Assembly: GCF_021869535.1 (NCBI RefSeq)
Contig: NW_026262668.1
Location: forward strand, 68,593,558 to 68,657,557
Length of the DNA: 64,000 nucleotides
Reading direction: 5' to 3'
Origin: Mytilus californianus
Taxonomy: Eukaryota > Mollusca > Bivalvia > Mytilida > Mytilidae
The position numbers and the translations under genes are program-made. The notes beneath the pieces were generated by a model. That model ran no database searches, was not told where the DNA came from, and saw only the letters and a program-made list of their open reading frames with translations. Shown here one piece after another: positions 1 through 10,062 of this stretch (the stretch's first letter is position 1; every line of letters begins with the position of its first letter).

Positions 1-89
1 TTGGGTCGGATGGGTTACTTAGCCACAAGAAACGTGAAGCGTGGTATGGTGGATTCTGGGAGCGCTCGATTGCTCTTACGAAGACAAGT

Positions 90-743
90 TTGAAAAAAGT
101 GCTTGGACGATCGCAAGTTAACATGGAAACATTACAAACAATTGTTGCGGAAATAGAAACTATCTTAAACGACAGACCGCTTACTTATCCATCGTCCGAT
201 ATCAAAGACTATGAAGCTTTAACACCGCCTCATCTACTATACGGAAGGCGTATTTCAACATTACCGTACCCACAACCAGAAATCGATAACATCACCGACC
301 CGACTTACATGGGACATTATGATCTTAATAAAAGTGTACACATACAAACGCAATTAATTCAACATTTCTGGAAAAGATGGAAATCCGAATACCTTACGTC
401 GTTACGTGAATTTCATAGGACTACCGGAAAAAATGAACAATTAATAAATACAGGAGACATCGTGCAAATTCACAACGAATCTCCGCGTATAAACTGGAAA
501 ATTGGGATCGTAACCGAACTGGCGAGAGGTAACGACGGACTTGTAAGATCTGCACGAATAAGAACCAACAATGGGGAAACAACTAGACCGATCGCAAAAT
601 TATATCCATTAGAAGTTACACAAACGATGACAAACAATTCTAACGTTCCAATAGATGATCAGCAGGAAAATATGGAGAACAGACCGAGACGAAAAGCAAG
701 TCTTAAAGCCCGTGAGACCATACGGAAGTGGATACACCAATGA
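90..743 (+). CDS. BEL/Pao integrase C-terminal fragment, unit 1
   Basis: Open frame that continues upstream to about position 3 without a stop. The preceding in-frame codons (39-89) give the end of the integrase core, including a GGFWER motif whose Glu is the expected third residue of the DDE triad. The first in-frame ATG is at 123. Downstream come the NDRPLT motif and a GDIVQIHNES...NWKIG segment typical of the C-terminal domain (DUF5641-like) of BEL/Pao polyproteins, then a basic tail. Gag, protease, RT, RNase H and the first two integrase Asp residues are all absent. This copy has Pro where the other four have Ser in the TP[P/S]HLLYGR motif. It is a truncated pol remnant, not a working integrase. 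Confidence 0.85.
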   Translation: MKKVLGRSQVNMETLQTIVAEIETILNDRPLTYPSSDIKDYEALTPPHLLYGRRISTLPYPQPEIDNITDPTYMGHYDLNKSVHIQTQLIQHFWKRWKSEYLTSLREFHRTTGKNEQLINTGDIVQIHNESPRINWKIGIVTELARGNDGLVRSARIRTNNGETTRPIAKLYPLEVTQTMTNNSNVPIDDQQENMENRPRRKASLKARETIRKWIHQ

Positions 744-1198
744 TGTTAAAGACGACCATTAGTGATGTTATTGATAGACAATTACGCGTTTTAGTGTAAA
801 GTTGAATTTTATTCTTATTTCATGAGTGACATTAATTGATTTTAATTGCTAAATGTAATTTCCGTTTTAAATGATTTCATGTACTCAGTATTGAAAAGAA
901 AAACACAACGCGAGAGACAATTTCAAAGTATTTTTATTTATTGATGGACAGTAATTTATCAGTGAAACGATTGATCAATGGATAATTGAGATTATTTAGA
1001 AAATTGTGATATTTTTTACTTTTCGCGGCCCCAGTATGTTGAGATTGTCGCGGGAACATAACGTCCGTACTATTGTACTTGTCCATTGTCGACGTCGTAT
1101 TGTCAGTGACGTCGCCTTGGGCGGAAATACGTTAGTTGTATATAAAATGTAATGGCTGAACAGTTGTCTTTATACACATTGCCTAACTATCATCTATA
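741..1198 (+). mobile_element. LTR, unit 1
   Basis: The left edge (TGATGTT at 741, or TGTT at 744) follows the integrase stop codon. The right edge is set by comparison with the last unit, where sequence diverges after TCTATA. It carries a TATATAAAA box at 1139-1147 about 55 bp before its end, as expected for a U3/R promoter. Exact termini are uncertain by a few bases. Confidence 0.8.
1139..1147 (+). promoter_or_regulatory. TATA box of LTR promoter
   Basis: TATATAAAA in the 3' part of the LTR. The same box recurs at 2405, 3669, 4935 and 6201, so each unit carries its own candidate promoter pointing at the next unit's integrase fragment. Confidence 0.6.
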
Positions 1199-1202
1199 TT
1201 TA

Positions 1203-1214
1203 TGGTGCCGTGAC
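1203..1214 (+). other. Primer-binding-like site
   Basis: TGGTGCCGTGAC lies 4-10 bp after the LTR end, where a retroelement PBS is expected. From memory it is complementary to the 3' acceptor end of animal tRNA-His (…GTCACGGCACCA); the tRNA identity is inference. Copies are at 2469, 3733 and 4999. The last LTR lacks one because unique flank follows it. Confidence 0.6.
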
Positions 1215-1355
1215 CAAGTCGCTCCAAAAAGGACGGATTTGAACCTGTAAGTCTGTAAATAACTTGTTGGGTCGGATGGGTTACTTAGCCACAAGAAACG
1301 TGAAGCGTGGTATGGTGGATTCTGGGAGCGCTCGATTGCTCTTACGAAGACAAGT

Positions 1356-2009
1356 TTGAAAAAAGTGCTTGGACGATCGCAAGTTAACATGGAAACATTA
1401 CAAACAATTGTTGCGGAAATAGAAACTATCTTAAACGACAGACCGCTTACTTATCCATCGTCCGATATCAAAGACTATGAAGCTTTAACACCGTCTCATC
1501 TACTATACGGAAGGCGTATTTCAACATTACCGTACCCACAACCAGAAATCGATAACATCACCGACCCGACTTACATGGGACATTATGATCTTAATAAAAG
1601 TGTACACATACAAACGCAATTAATTCAACATTTCTGGAAAAGATGGAAATCCGAATACCTTACGTCGTTACGTGAATTTCATAGGACTACCGGAAAAAAT
1701 GAACAATTAATAAATACAGGAGACATCGTGCAAATTCACAACGAATCTCCGCGTATAAACTGGAAAATTGGGATCGTAACCGAACTGGCGAGAGGTAACG
1801 ACGGACTTGTAAGATCTGCACGAATAAGAACCAACAATGGGGAAACAACTAGACCGATCGCAAAATTATATCCATTAGAAGTTACACAAACGATGACAAA
1901 CAATTCTAACGTTCCAATAGATGATCAGCAGGAAAATATGGAGAACAGACCGAGACGAAAAGCAAGTCTTAAAGCCCGTGAGACCATACGGAAGTGGATA
2001 CACCAATGA
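1356..2009 (+). CDS. BEL/Pao integrase C-terminal fragment, unit 2
   Basis: Same product as unit 1 apart from Ser in place of one Pro. The frame is open from about 1263, just downstream of the primer-binding-like site, and the first ATG is at 1389. The LTR directly upstream (741-1198) could transcribe it, but two short upstream reading frames (starting 1202 and 1275) would come first in such a transcript. Confidence 0.85.
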   Translation: MKKVLGRSQVNMETLQTIVAEIETILNDRPLTYPSSDIKDYEALTPSHLLYGRRISTLPYPQPEIDNITDPTYMGHYDLNKSVHIQTQLIQHFWKRWKSEYLTSLREFHRTTGKNEQLINTGDIVQIHNESPRINWKIGIVTELARGNDGLVRSARIRTNNGETTRPIAKLYPLEVTQTMTNNSNVPIDDQQENMENRPRRKASLKARETIRKWIHQ

Positions 2010-2464
2010 TGTTAAAGACGACCATTAGTGATGTTATTGATAGACAATTACGCGTTTTAGTGTAAAGTTGAATTTTATTCTTATTTCATGAGTGACATTA
2101 ATTGATTTTAATTGCTAAATGTAATTTCCGTTTTAAATGATTTCATGTACTCAGTATTGAAAAGAAAAACACAACGCGAGAGACAATTTCAAAGTATTTT
2201 TATTTATTGATGGACAGTAATTTATCAGTGAAACGATTGATCAATGGATAATTGAGATTATTTAGAAAATTGTGATATTTTTTACTTTTCGCGGCCCCAG
2301 TATGTTGAGATTGTCGCGGGAACATAACGTCCGTACTATTGTACTTGTCCATTGTCGACGTCGTATTGTCAGTGACGTCGCCTTGGGCGGAAATACGTTA
2401 GTTGTATATAAAATGTAATGGCTGAACAGTTGTCTTTATACACATTGCCTAACTATCATCTATA
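2007..2464 (+). mobile_element. LTR, unit 2
   Basis: Looks identical to the first LTR by eye; TATA box at 2405-2413. Confidence 0.8.
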
Positions 2465-2621
2465 TTTATGGTGCCGTGACCAAGTCGCTCCAAAAAGGAC
2501 GGATTTGAACCTGTAAGTCTGTAAATAACTTGTTGGGTCGGATGGGTTACTTAGCCACAAGAAACGTGAAGCGTGGTATGGTGGATTCTGGGAGCGCTCG
2601 ATTGCTCTTACGAAGACAAGT

Positions 2622-3275
2622 TTGAAAAAAGTGCTTGGACGATCGCAAGTTAACATGGAAACATTACAAACAATTGTTGCGGAAATAGAAACTATCTTAA
2701 ACGACAGACCGCTTACTTATCCATCGTCCGATATCAAAGACTATGAAGCTTTAACACCGTCTCATCTACTATACGGAAGGCGTATTTCAACATTACCGTA
2801 CCCACAACCAGAAATCGATAACATCACCGACCCGACTTACATGGGACATTATGATCTTAATAAAAGTGTACACATACAAACGCAATTAATTCAACATTTC
2901 TGGAAAAGATGGAAATCCGAATACCTTACGTCGTTACGTGAATTTCATAGGACTACCGGAAAAAATGAACAATTAATAAATACAGGAGACATCGTGCAAA
3001 TTCACAACGAATCTCCGCGTATAAACTGGAAAATTGGGATCGTAACCGAACTGGCGAGAGGTAACGACGGACTTGTAAGATCTGCACGAATAAGAACCAA
3101 CAATGGGGAAACAACTAGACCGATCGCAAAATTATATCCATTAGAAGTTACACAAACGATGACAAACAATTCTAACGTTCCAATAGATGATCAGCAGGAA
3201 AATATGGAGAACAGACCGAGACGAAAAGCAAGTCTTAAAGCCCGTGAGACCATACGGAAGTGGATACACCAATGA
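2622..3275 (+). CDS. BEL/Pao integrase C-terminal fragment, unit 3
   Basis: Product identical to unit 2. First ATG at 2655. Same truncated content: the last part of the integrase core, the DUF5641-like region and the basic tail. Confidence 0.85.
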   Translation: MKKVLGRSQVNMETLQTIVAEIETILNDRPLTYPSSDIKDYEALTPSHLLYGRRISTLPYPQPEIDNITDPTYMGHYDLNKSVHIQTQLIQHFWKRWKSEYLTSLREFHRTTGKNEQLINTGDIVQIHNESPRINWKIGIVTELARGNDGLVRSARIRTNNGETTRPIAKLYPLEVTQTMTNNSNVPIDDQQENMENRPRRKASLKARETIRKWIHQ

Positions 3276-3728
3276 TGTTAAAGACGACCATTAGTGATGT
3301 TATTGATAGACAATTACGCGTTTTAGTGTAAAGTTGAATTTTATTCTTATTTCATGAGTGACATTAATTGATTTTAATTGCTAAATGTAATTTCCGTTTT
3401 AAATGATTTCATGTACTCAGTATTGAAAAGAAAAACACAACGCGAGAGACAATTTCAAAGTATTTTTATTTATTGATGGACAGTAATTTATCAGTGAAAC
3501 GATTGATCAATGGATAATTGAGATTATTTAGAAAATTGTGATATTTTTTACTTTTCGCGGCCCCAGTATGTTGATTGTCGCGGGAACATAACGTCCGTAC
3601 TATTGTACTTGTCCATTGTCGACGTCGTATTGTCAGTGACGTCGCCTTGGGCGGAAATACGTTAGTTGTATATAAAATGTAATGGCTGAACAGTTGTCTT
3701 TATACACATTGCCTAACTATCATCTATA
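3273..3728 (+). mobile_element. LTR, unit 3 (2 bp shorter)
   Basis: As the other LTRs but lacking the dinucleotide AG near 3574, which makes this unit 1264 bp. TATA box at 3669-3677. Confidence 0.8.
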
Positions 3729-3885
3729 TTTATGGTGCCGTGACCAAGTCGCTCCAAAAAGGACGGATTTGAACCTGTAAGTCTGTAAATAACTTGTTGG
3801 GTCGGATGGGTTACTTAGCCACAAGAAACGTGAAGCGTGGTATGGTGGATTCTGGGAGCGCTCGATTGCTCTTACGAAGACAAGT

Positions 3886-4539
3886 TTGAAAAAAGTGCTT
3901 GGACGATCGCAAGTTAACATGGAAACATTACAAACAATTGTTGCGGAAATAGAAACTATCTTAAACGACAGACCGCTTACTTATCCATCGTCCGATATCA
4001 AAGACTATGAAGCTTTAACACCGTCTCATCTACTATACGGAAGGCGTATTTCAACATTACCGTACCCACAACCAGAAATCGATAACATCACCGACCCGAC
4101 TTACATGGGACATTATGATCTTAATAAAAGTGTACACATACAAACGCAATTAATTCAACATTTCTGGAAAAGATGGAAATCCGAATACCTTACGTCGTTA
4201 CGTGAATTTCATAGGACTACCGGAAAAAATGAACAATTAATAAATACAGGAGACATCGTGCAAATTCACAACGAATCTCCGCGTATAAACTGGAAAATTG
4301 GGATCGTAACCGAACTGGCGAGAGGTAACGACGGACTTGTAAGATCTGCACGAATAAGAACCAACAATGGGGAAACAACTAGACCGATCGCAAAATTATA
4401 TCCATTAGAAGTTACACAAACGATGACAAACAATTCTAACGTTCCAATAGATGATCAGCAGGAAAATATGGAGAACAGACCGAGACGAAAAGCAAGTCTT
4501 AAAGCCCGTGAGACCATACGGAAGTGGATACACCAATGA
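3886..4539 (+). CDS. BEL/Pao integrase C-terminal fragment, unit 4
   Basis: Product identical to units 2 and 3. First ATG at 3919. Confidence 0.85.
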   Translation: MKKVLGRSQVNMETLQTIVAEIETILNDRPLTYPSSDIKDYEALTPSHLLYGRRISTLPYPQPEIDNITDPTYMGHYDLNKSVHIQTQLIQHFWKRWKSEYLTSLREFHRTTGKNEQLINTGDIVQIHNESPRINWKIGIVTELARGNDGLVRSARIRTNNGETTRPIAKLYPLEVTQTMTNNSNVPIDDQQENMENRPRRKASLKARETIRKWIHQ

Positions 4540-4994
4540 TGTTAAAGACGACCATTAGTGATGTTATTGATAGACAATTACGCGTTTTAGTGTAAAGTTG
4601 AATTTTATTCTTATTTCATGAGTGACATTAATTGATTTTAATTGCTAAATGTAATTTCCGTTTTAAATGATTTCATGTACTCAGTATTGAAAAGAAAAAC
4701 ACAACGCGAGAGACAATTTCAAAGTATTTTTATTTATTGATGGACAGTAATTTATCAGTGAAACGATTGATCAATGGATAATTGAGATTATTTAGAAAAT
4801 TGTGATATTTTTTACTTTTCGCGGCCCCAGTATGTTGAGATTGTCGCGGGAACATAACGTCCGTACTATTGTACTTGTCCATTGTCGACGTCGTATTGTC
4901 AGTGACGTCGCCTTGGGCGGAAATACGTTAGTTGTATATAAAATGTAATGGCTGAACAGTTGTCTTTATACACATTGCCTAACTATCATCTATA
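4537..4994 (+). mobile_element. LTR, unit 4
   Basis: Matches LTRs 1 and 2; TATA box at 4935-4943. Confidence 0.8.
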
Positions 4995-5151
4995 TTTATG
5001 GTGCCGTGACCAAGTCGCTCCAAAAAGGACGGATTTGAACCTGTAAGTCTGTAAATAACTTGTTGGGTCGGATGGGTTACTTAGCCACAAGAAACGTGAA
5101 GCGTGGTATGGTGGATTCTGGGAGCGCTCGATTGCTCTTACGAAGACAAGT

Positions 5152-5805
5152 TTGAAAAAAGTGCTTGGACGATCGCAAGTTAACATGGAAACATTACAAA
5201 CAATTGTTGCGGAAATAGAAACTATCTTAAACGACAGACCGCTTACTTATCCATCGTCCGATATCAAAGACTATGAAGCTTTAACACCGTCTCATCTACT
5301 ATACGGAAGGCGTATTTCAACATTACCGTACCCACAACCAGAAATCGATAACATCACCGACCCGACTTACATGGGACATTATGATCTTAATAAAAGTGTA
5401 CACATACAAACGCAATTAATTCAACATTTCTGGAAAAGATGGAAATCCGAATACCTTACGTCGTTACGTGAATTTCATAGGACTACCGGAAAAAATGAAC
5501 AATTAATAAATACAGGAGACATCGTGCAAATTCACAACGAATCTCCGCGTATAAACTGGAAAATTGGGATCGTAACCGAACTGGCGAGAGGTAACGACGG
5601 ACTTGTAAGATCTGCACGAATAAGAATCAACAATGGGGAAACAACTAGACCGATCGCAAAATTATATCCATTAGAAGTTACACAAACGATGACAAACAAT
5701 TCTAACGTTCCAATAGATGATCAGCAGGAAAATATGGAGAACAGACCGAGACGAAAAGCAAGTCTTAAAGCCCGTGAGACCATACGGAAGTGGATACACC
5801 AATGA
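5152..5805 (+). CDS. BEL/Pao integrase C-terminal fragment, unit 5
   Basis: Same fragment with one substitution, Thr to Ile in the RIR[T/I]NNGE motif. This last unit also carries changes of its own in the following LTR, so it is the most diverged unit in the window. Confidence 0.85.
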   Translation: MKKVLGRSQVNMETLQTIVAEIETILNDRPLTYPSSDIKDYEALTPSHLLYGRRISTLPYPQPEIDNITDPTYMGHYDLNKSVHIQTQLIQHFWKRWKSEYLTSLREFHRTTGKNEQLINTGDIVQIHNESPRINWKIGIVTELARGNDGLVRSARIRINNGETTRPIAKLYPLEVTQTMTNNSNVPIDDQQENMENRPRRKASLKARETIRKWIHQ

Positions 5806-6260
5806 TGTTAAAGACGACCATTAGTGATGTAATTGATAGACAATTACGCGTTTTAGTGTAAAGTTGAATTTTATTCTTATTTCATGAGTGACATTAATTG
5901 ATTTTAATTGCTAAATGTAATTTCCGTTTTAAATGATTTCATGTACTCAGTATTGAAAAGAAAAACACAACGCGAGAGACAATTTCAAAGTATTTTTATT
6001 TATTGATGGACAGTAATTTATCAGTGAAACGATTGATCAATGGATAATTGAGATTATTTAGAAAATTGTGATATTTTTTACTTTTCGCGGCCCCAGTATG
6101 TTGAGATTGCCGCGGGAACATAACGTCCGTACTATTGTACTTGTCCATTGTCGACGTCGTATTGTCAGTGACGTCGCATTGGGCGGAAATACGTTAGTTG
6201 TATATAAAATGTAATGGCTGAACAGTTGTCTTTATACACATTGCCTAACTATCATCTATA
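5803..6260 (+). mobile_element. LTR, unit 5 (right end of array)
   Basis: Terminal LTR with at least three private changes (near 5830, 6110 and 6178). It ends at TCTATA, after which unrelated sequence begins instead of the primer-binding-like site. TATA box at 6201-6209. Confidence 0.8.
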
Positions 6261-6615
6261 AAACCCTTGTCAAAGTGGTGTGTCCTTTTGGTTCAGCGGG
6301 ATGCACAAGTACGCAGCAACGTCTGGTCAGCACAGAGACGTTTAATCCGATGCCTCGTGTAGAGAGTCTCACGCCCTCTGCACGTTAAGAACCCTCGCAA
6401 GAACTCTTTGAGGGGTCCGTAGGATTCCTGTTAGAAGGGGAAATGTCTTTCCCTATCCAATATACCCTCATTTTTCTACTGGCAGTCTAAATTTCCCCGA
6501 CCTTCATCGCGGACGGCCTCTATTACATGACCTATTTATTAATTTGTTCTGGTACTAAACATGCATGAAATATTTGGCACTCGAGTTAAGCAACCAACAA
6601 GCAATAAATCCTTTT
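6261..6615 (+). repeat. Dispersed mollusc-type repeat
   Basis: Non-coding segment ending in CATGCATGAAATATTTGGC…TTAAGCAACCAACAAGCAAT. The same ending recurs at 42297-42350, so this is a dispersed family, perhaps SINE-like. I recall it as common in mussel genomes (inference from memory). Confidence 0.55.
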
Positions 6616-8319
6616 GGAGTTCATGAGAGTCCCTCAGATTTTGTTAATTACCTTCATTTGTTTTTTATTTTAATCGCTTTTTGAGATTTGAACCTCGGGT
6701 AAACCATTAACCCTACAATAGTTTTTAGCCTGTATCAAGTCAGGGTATTGTAAAATAAAAAGGGGGGATGGAAATAACACGTTGGGAAATTCGTTCGTCC
6801 AACGTGCCGTTTTTTTTTTAATTTACCTTCATTAGGAATGCTCAAACCAACGAAAAATTGAAAGCCAAGATGTATAAATACCTAAAAACGTAGGAGACGA
6901 ACTGCACTGCATATTTAAATGCTCATCTTTTGGAAGTGAGATAGGTGCCCTTATCTAAGTTAACTGAACATTGCAATATTTATTTTATTTTCTTCTTGCT
7001 TTTACATTAATTCCAGTATAGGTTCCGACGGTAGACAAAATAAATGTAGAATACTTTGTTCATAATTATGTCTATCATAATTCAATATTCGAAAACACAG
7101 ATTTTCAGAGCATCTAGACTACTAGTTAACTACAATTTAATCTTCGGATATGAATGCATTTGCTCTTCAAAGGGTGATTTTTGTAAACCTAACGTCAAGT
7201 AGCAAATATTTGAAATGCAAAGGCAGGGCGAGAACAAATTCACAAATAAATCAATATGTATAGGTTCTACAATGTGTATCGATCGAGACAAAAGCAGGAA
7301 ATCAAGAATGCTACTAGAAATGAGGGAATGTGATATGACAGAAATTGTGACTTGCAACAGGCCATTTAAGAAATCCTCAAAGAATTGTTGCTCGAGTTCT
7401 AGCAAGTGCTTAGAGCACGACATCGTAATTAGCGTCCTGTTCCGACTAGACGTAGCTATGTATTTAAGCATCCCGAAAGGCAAAACGGATGCCCATCTGC
7501 AACACGGATTTACTACTGAATGGGATAAATCAGGTAACCATATTTCTTTACCCCAGTTTTCCCTTGGGTAGATACGATAATGTATAGCCTGTGTTCGCTA
7601 CTGTAGTGGTATGGTTAAGAGGCTGAATATACCAAGGGAAATTCCAAACCCACAAGTCGTAAGAATAACTGACGCCATGGAAAAAGACGAAATGATTGGT
7701 GTCTTCTGTCGCTTTTTTCAATCTGCCTGTTTTTATGTTATAGCCTGTATCTAACTCAAGCTTTCTGCATCAGGTCAATTTCCAAATCAGTAAGCATACT
7801 GTGTGTCCACTTTTTTTGCAATCAGCTTCATAAAGTTAAAATCTCTATATTTCTTGATGGAAGTTGAGACAATGGAAACAAAGTGAACTGTCATTTTTAA
7901 TATGCTCTTACAAATCATTATCTGAATACATTTCTTTCAGCTCAGAGACCTCAAATCTGTTTCATTCATGATTGGATTTTCTGTTAGGTTGGACAGTCCA
8001 GCTGGTAATACTGCCTTAGCATTTCATAATTATTGAAAGAAATTTCTTCCTTTATATCCTCATTCTCCTTATCACTACCTCCTGGTCTGACAAGTATATG
8101 AGAGATAACCCGTTCTCCAAAGAGCATATGCTTTTAATTGGACCACCCTGAAGTACAACTAAATGCTATATGTCCAAGTTCAGCCATTTTACACATGATG
8201 TAAGTATACCTGTAAGAAAGTATAGAAAACAGTGATACTGAATTTAAATATATATTACAATACTAGTATATAAAATAGATATTGTTGTGTGGTCATTTTC
8301 CATCACAATCTACTCAACT
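6616..8319. other. Intergenic, no gene recognised
   Basis: AT-rich. It contains a small hairpin around CACGTTGG…CCAACGTG (6778-6808) and a diverged piece of dispersed family B at about 7628-7690. Overlapping open frames of about 118 codons on both strands (7130-7571) resemble nothing I know and are probably chance. Confidence 0.5.
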
Positions 8320-8324
8320 GAAAT
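8320..8324. repeat. Target site duplication, left copy (GAAAT)
   Basis: GAAAT directly abuts the left LTR and is repeated at 16845-16849 directly after the right LTR. It fits the 5-bp duplication usual for BEL/Pao integration. Confidence 0.8.
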
Positions 8325-9273
8325 TATAATGTTAAACGCTAAGTCGATAGTTGCTTTAATCTTTATTGACGCAAAACATAACTCTCGGAAGAGGTAAAAA
8401 ACTGAAATAAACAAAAATGACAATTTTACTACAAGAACAAGAAAATTGCATGACTAGTTAACAATCAAAATAATGCTGTTAATGACACACTGTAAGAATA
8501 GTACAATAAACAGTGCATAGTTTTGTATGTTCGTAAAATGTTCTTTCTGTGTTCCTGAATATGCATATAATATATTTATAAACATAAAAATACTGATTTG
8601 TCGAGTATGTGTAATTCACATATTATGGCTTAAAAGGTGCACCATACATTTTAATAATGACTAGAAAAATTAATGCTCATCTGATTAAGTCTTTCTCATA
8701 CACCAATGTCACATACATACTTCAAAATAACTTTGAAAAATAATTAAATCTAAAGCTTAAGGTTGTGCAAATTGCGTTCCATACTTATAAAAATTTGAAC
8801 GTAGCTCTGAGCTATTTATACTTTCAAATAAAATAACACGCCATAATCTTTATAACTGTTCATTTTATGACGGATTGAACCTTTTCAATGTAAAAACTCT
8901 GAATCATAATGTATAATATCTTTGATACATGTATTCCAACATCGCACGTAAAAATACACTGAGTCTGCTTGTTTACATTTGTAATTTCTCATTTCTATAG
9001 ATTTATACCACTTAAAAATAGAACTAAACATTTCAATATACAACAATATAACACTACACAGTCAGTTAAACTAAACTTACTCTGTGGGGGATCTAAATCT
9101 GCCTAAAAATTTGTCCGTGAAAAATTAGCCACATGCTTTCTGACTTTTTTGTACTGATAAACTTTACCACGAGGAGTTAATCAAGGGAAGTAATTTTACT
9201 TTCACTTTCAAAATACTGTTCAAAGTACTGCTTAAAGAGAGATAACTCTAACGTAAAAAATGGTTCCATTACA
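8325..9273 (-). mobile_element. 3' LTR of BEL/Pao element
   Basis: Left on the plus strand. The terminus next to the target duplication reads TATAATG where the other LTR has TGTAATG, a single change in the terminal repeat. The inner edge ends ATTACA and abuts the polypurine tract. Confidence 0.9.
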
Positions 9274-9283
9274 TTCCCCGTCT
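9274..9283 (-). other. Polypurine tract
   Basis: In element orientation AGACGGGGAA lies immediately upstream of the 3' LTR, the expected place for the plus-strand primer. Confidence 0.65.
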
Positions 9284-9507
9284 GATTTTAACAAGAAAAA
9301 TCACTTATCCAATTAATAAAAATAGTGATATTACTGACTCAAAAATACTGAATATGATAATGATAATCTCAAGTAAATTGTTACAAAAAAAAAAAAAAAA
9401 CATTTATATATTGTTTCTTCACTAAGTCACTAAAATTTAACAATTCTATGTACCCACTATGTACAAAGTCTCTACAATAGTTCACATTGTCAGTTGGTAA
9501 ACAATAG

Positions 9508-10062
9508 TTAAGGCGACAACAAATACACTAGTTCTTTGATTGGACGGGTGTATGTACAAGAGTTATTGTTCTTTGTGATACGGACGGACACTTTTCGGAT
9601 TCTTCCATCTTCGCTTGGAAATGTTTCTAAAATCACACCAACAGACCACTGATTTCGTACTAAATCATTGTCCTTTAGGAGCACAATATCGCCTTGTTTC
9701 AAATTATTTCTTTCCTCACACCATTTTGTTCTGGATTGTTGATTTTGTAAATACTGTTGTTTCCATTTTGTCCAAAAGTCATTCGCAAGTATTTGAACAA
9801 GTTTCCACTGTGATCGATACATTTCCCGCATATCAATATGACCAAAGCACTCATAATTTGTGTTCGTTTTCTGAGTAATAAGAGATGATGGCGATAAAAC
9901 GGTTGGAGCTTCTGGGTCTGTTGAAACCGCAACAATAGGTCTGGCATTGACGATTGCACAGACTTCTGACATAAATGTACATAAAACTTCATCTGTGAGT
10001 CTATTTACATTGCGAAGCATTGGGTCCAGTATTCTTCTGGTGACTCCTATCATGCCCCCCAT
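9508..10062 (-). pseudogene. BEL/Pao integrase C-terminal part
   Basis: About 184 codons, open to a natural stop. It begins just after the position of the third catalytic residue (MIGVTRRILDPML), passes the NARPI motif, and ends with a GDIVLLKDN…NQWSVG segment and a YTRPIKEL tail, the DUF5641-like C-terminus of BEL/Pao pol. It is out of frame with the integrase core upstream: a frameshift lies near 10055. At that spot the expected W-E-R motif reads W-G-G, so the catalytic Glu is missing. About 230 bp of non-coding sequence with a run of A (plus strand, near 9385) separates it from the polypurine tract. Confidence 0.88.

Larger units (their letters stand above)
1..6260 (+). repeat. Tandem array of 1266-bp LTR/pol-fragment units (BEL/Pao derived)
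   Basis: Five successive units start at 1, 1267, 2533, 3797 and 5063. Spacings are 1266, 1266, 1264 and 1266 bp; the third unit lacks 2 bp inside its LTR (near 3574). Each unit runs: short leader remnant, end of integrase, 458-bp LTR, primer-binding-like site. The first base of the window already lies inside a unit, so the array continues to the left. The last unit ends exactly at the LTR end (6260), where unique flank begins. Units differ at only a handful of positions. The layout is what repeated LTR-LTR recombination, or tandem amplification of an internally deleted element, would leave. Confidence 0.93.

Noticed and set aside
1190-1390. Open frame of 66 codons on the minus strand, repeated in each array unit
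   Set aside because: It lies across the LTR end, leader and integrase start in antisense. It recurs only because the unit is repeated.
7130-7571. Overlapping 117- and 118-codon frames on opposite strands
   Set aside because: No domain, splice or start context. Two complementary open frames in AT-rich DNA are likely chance.
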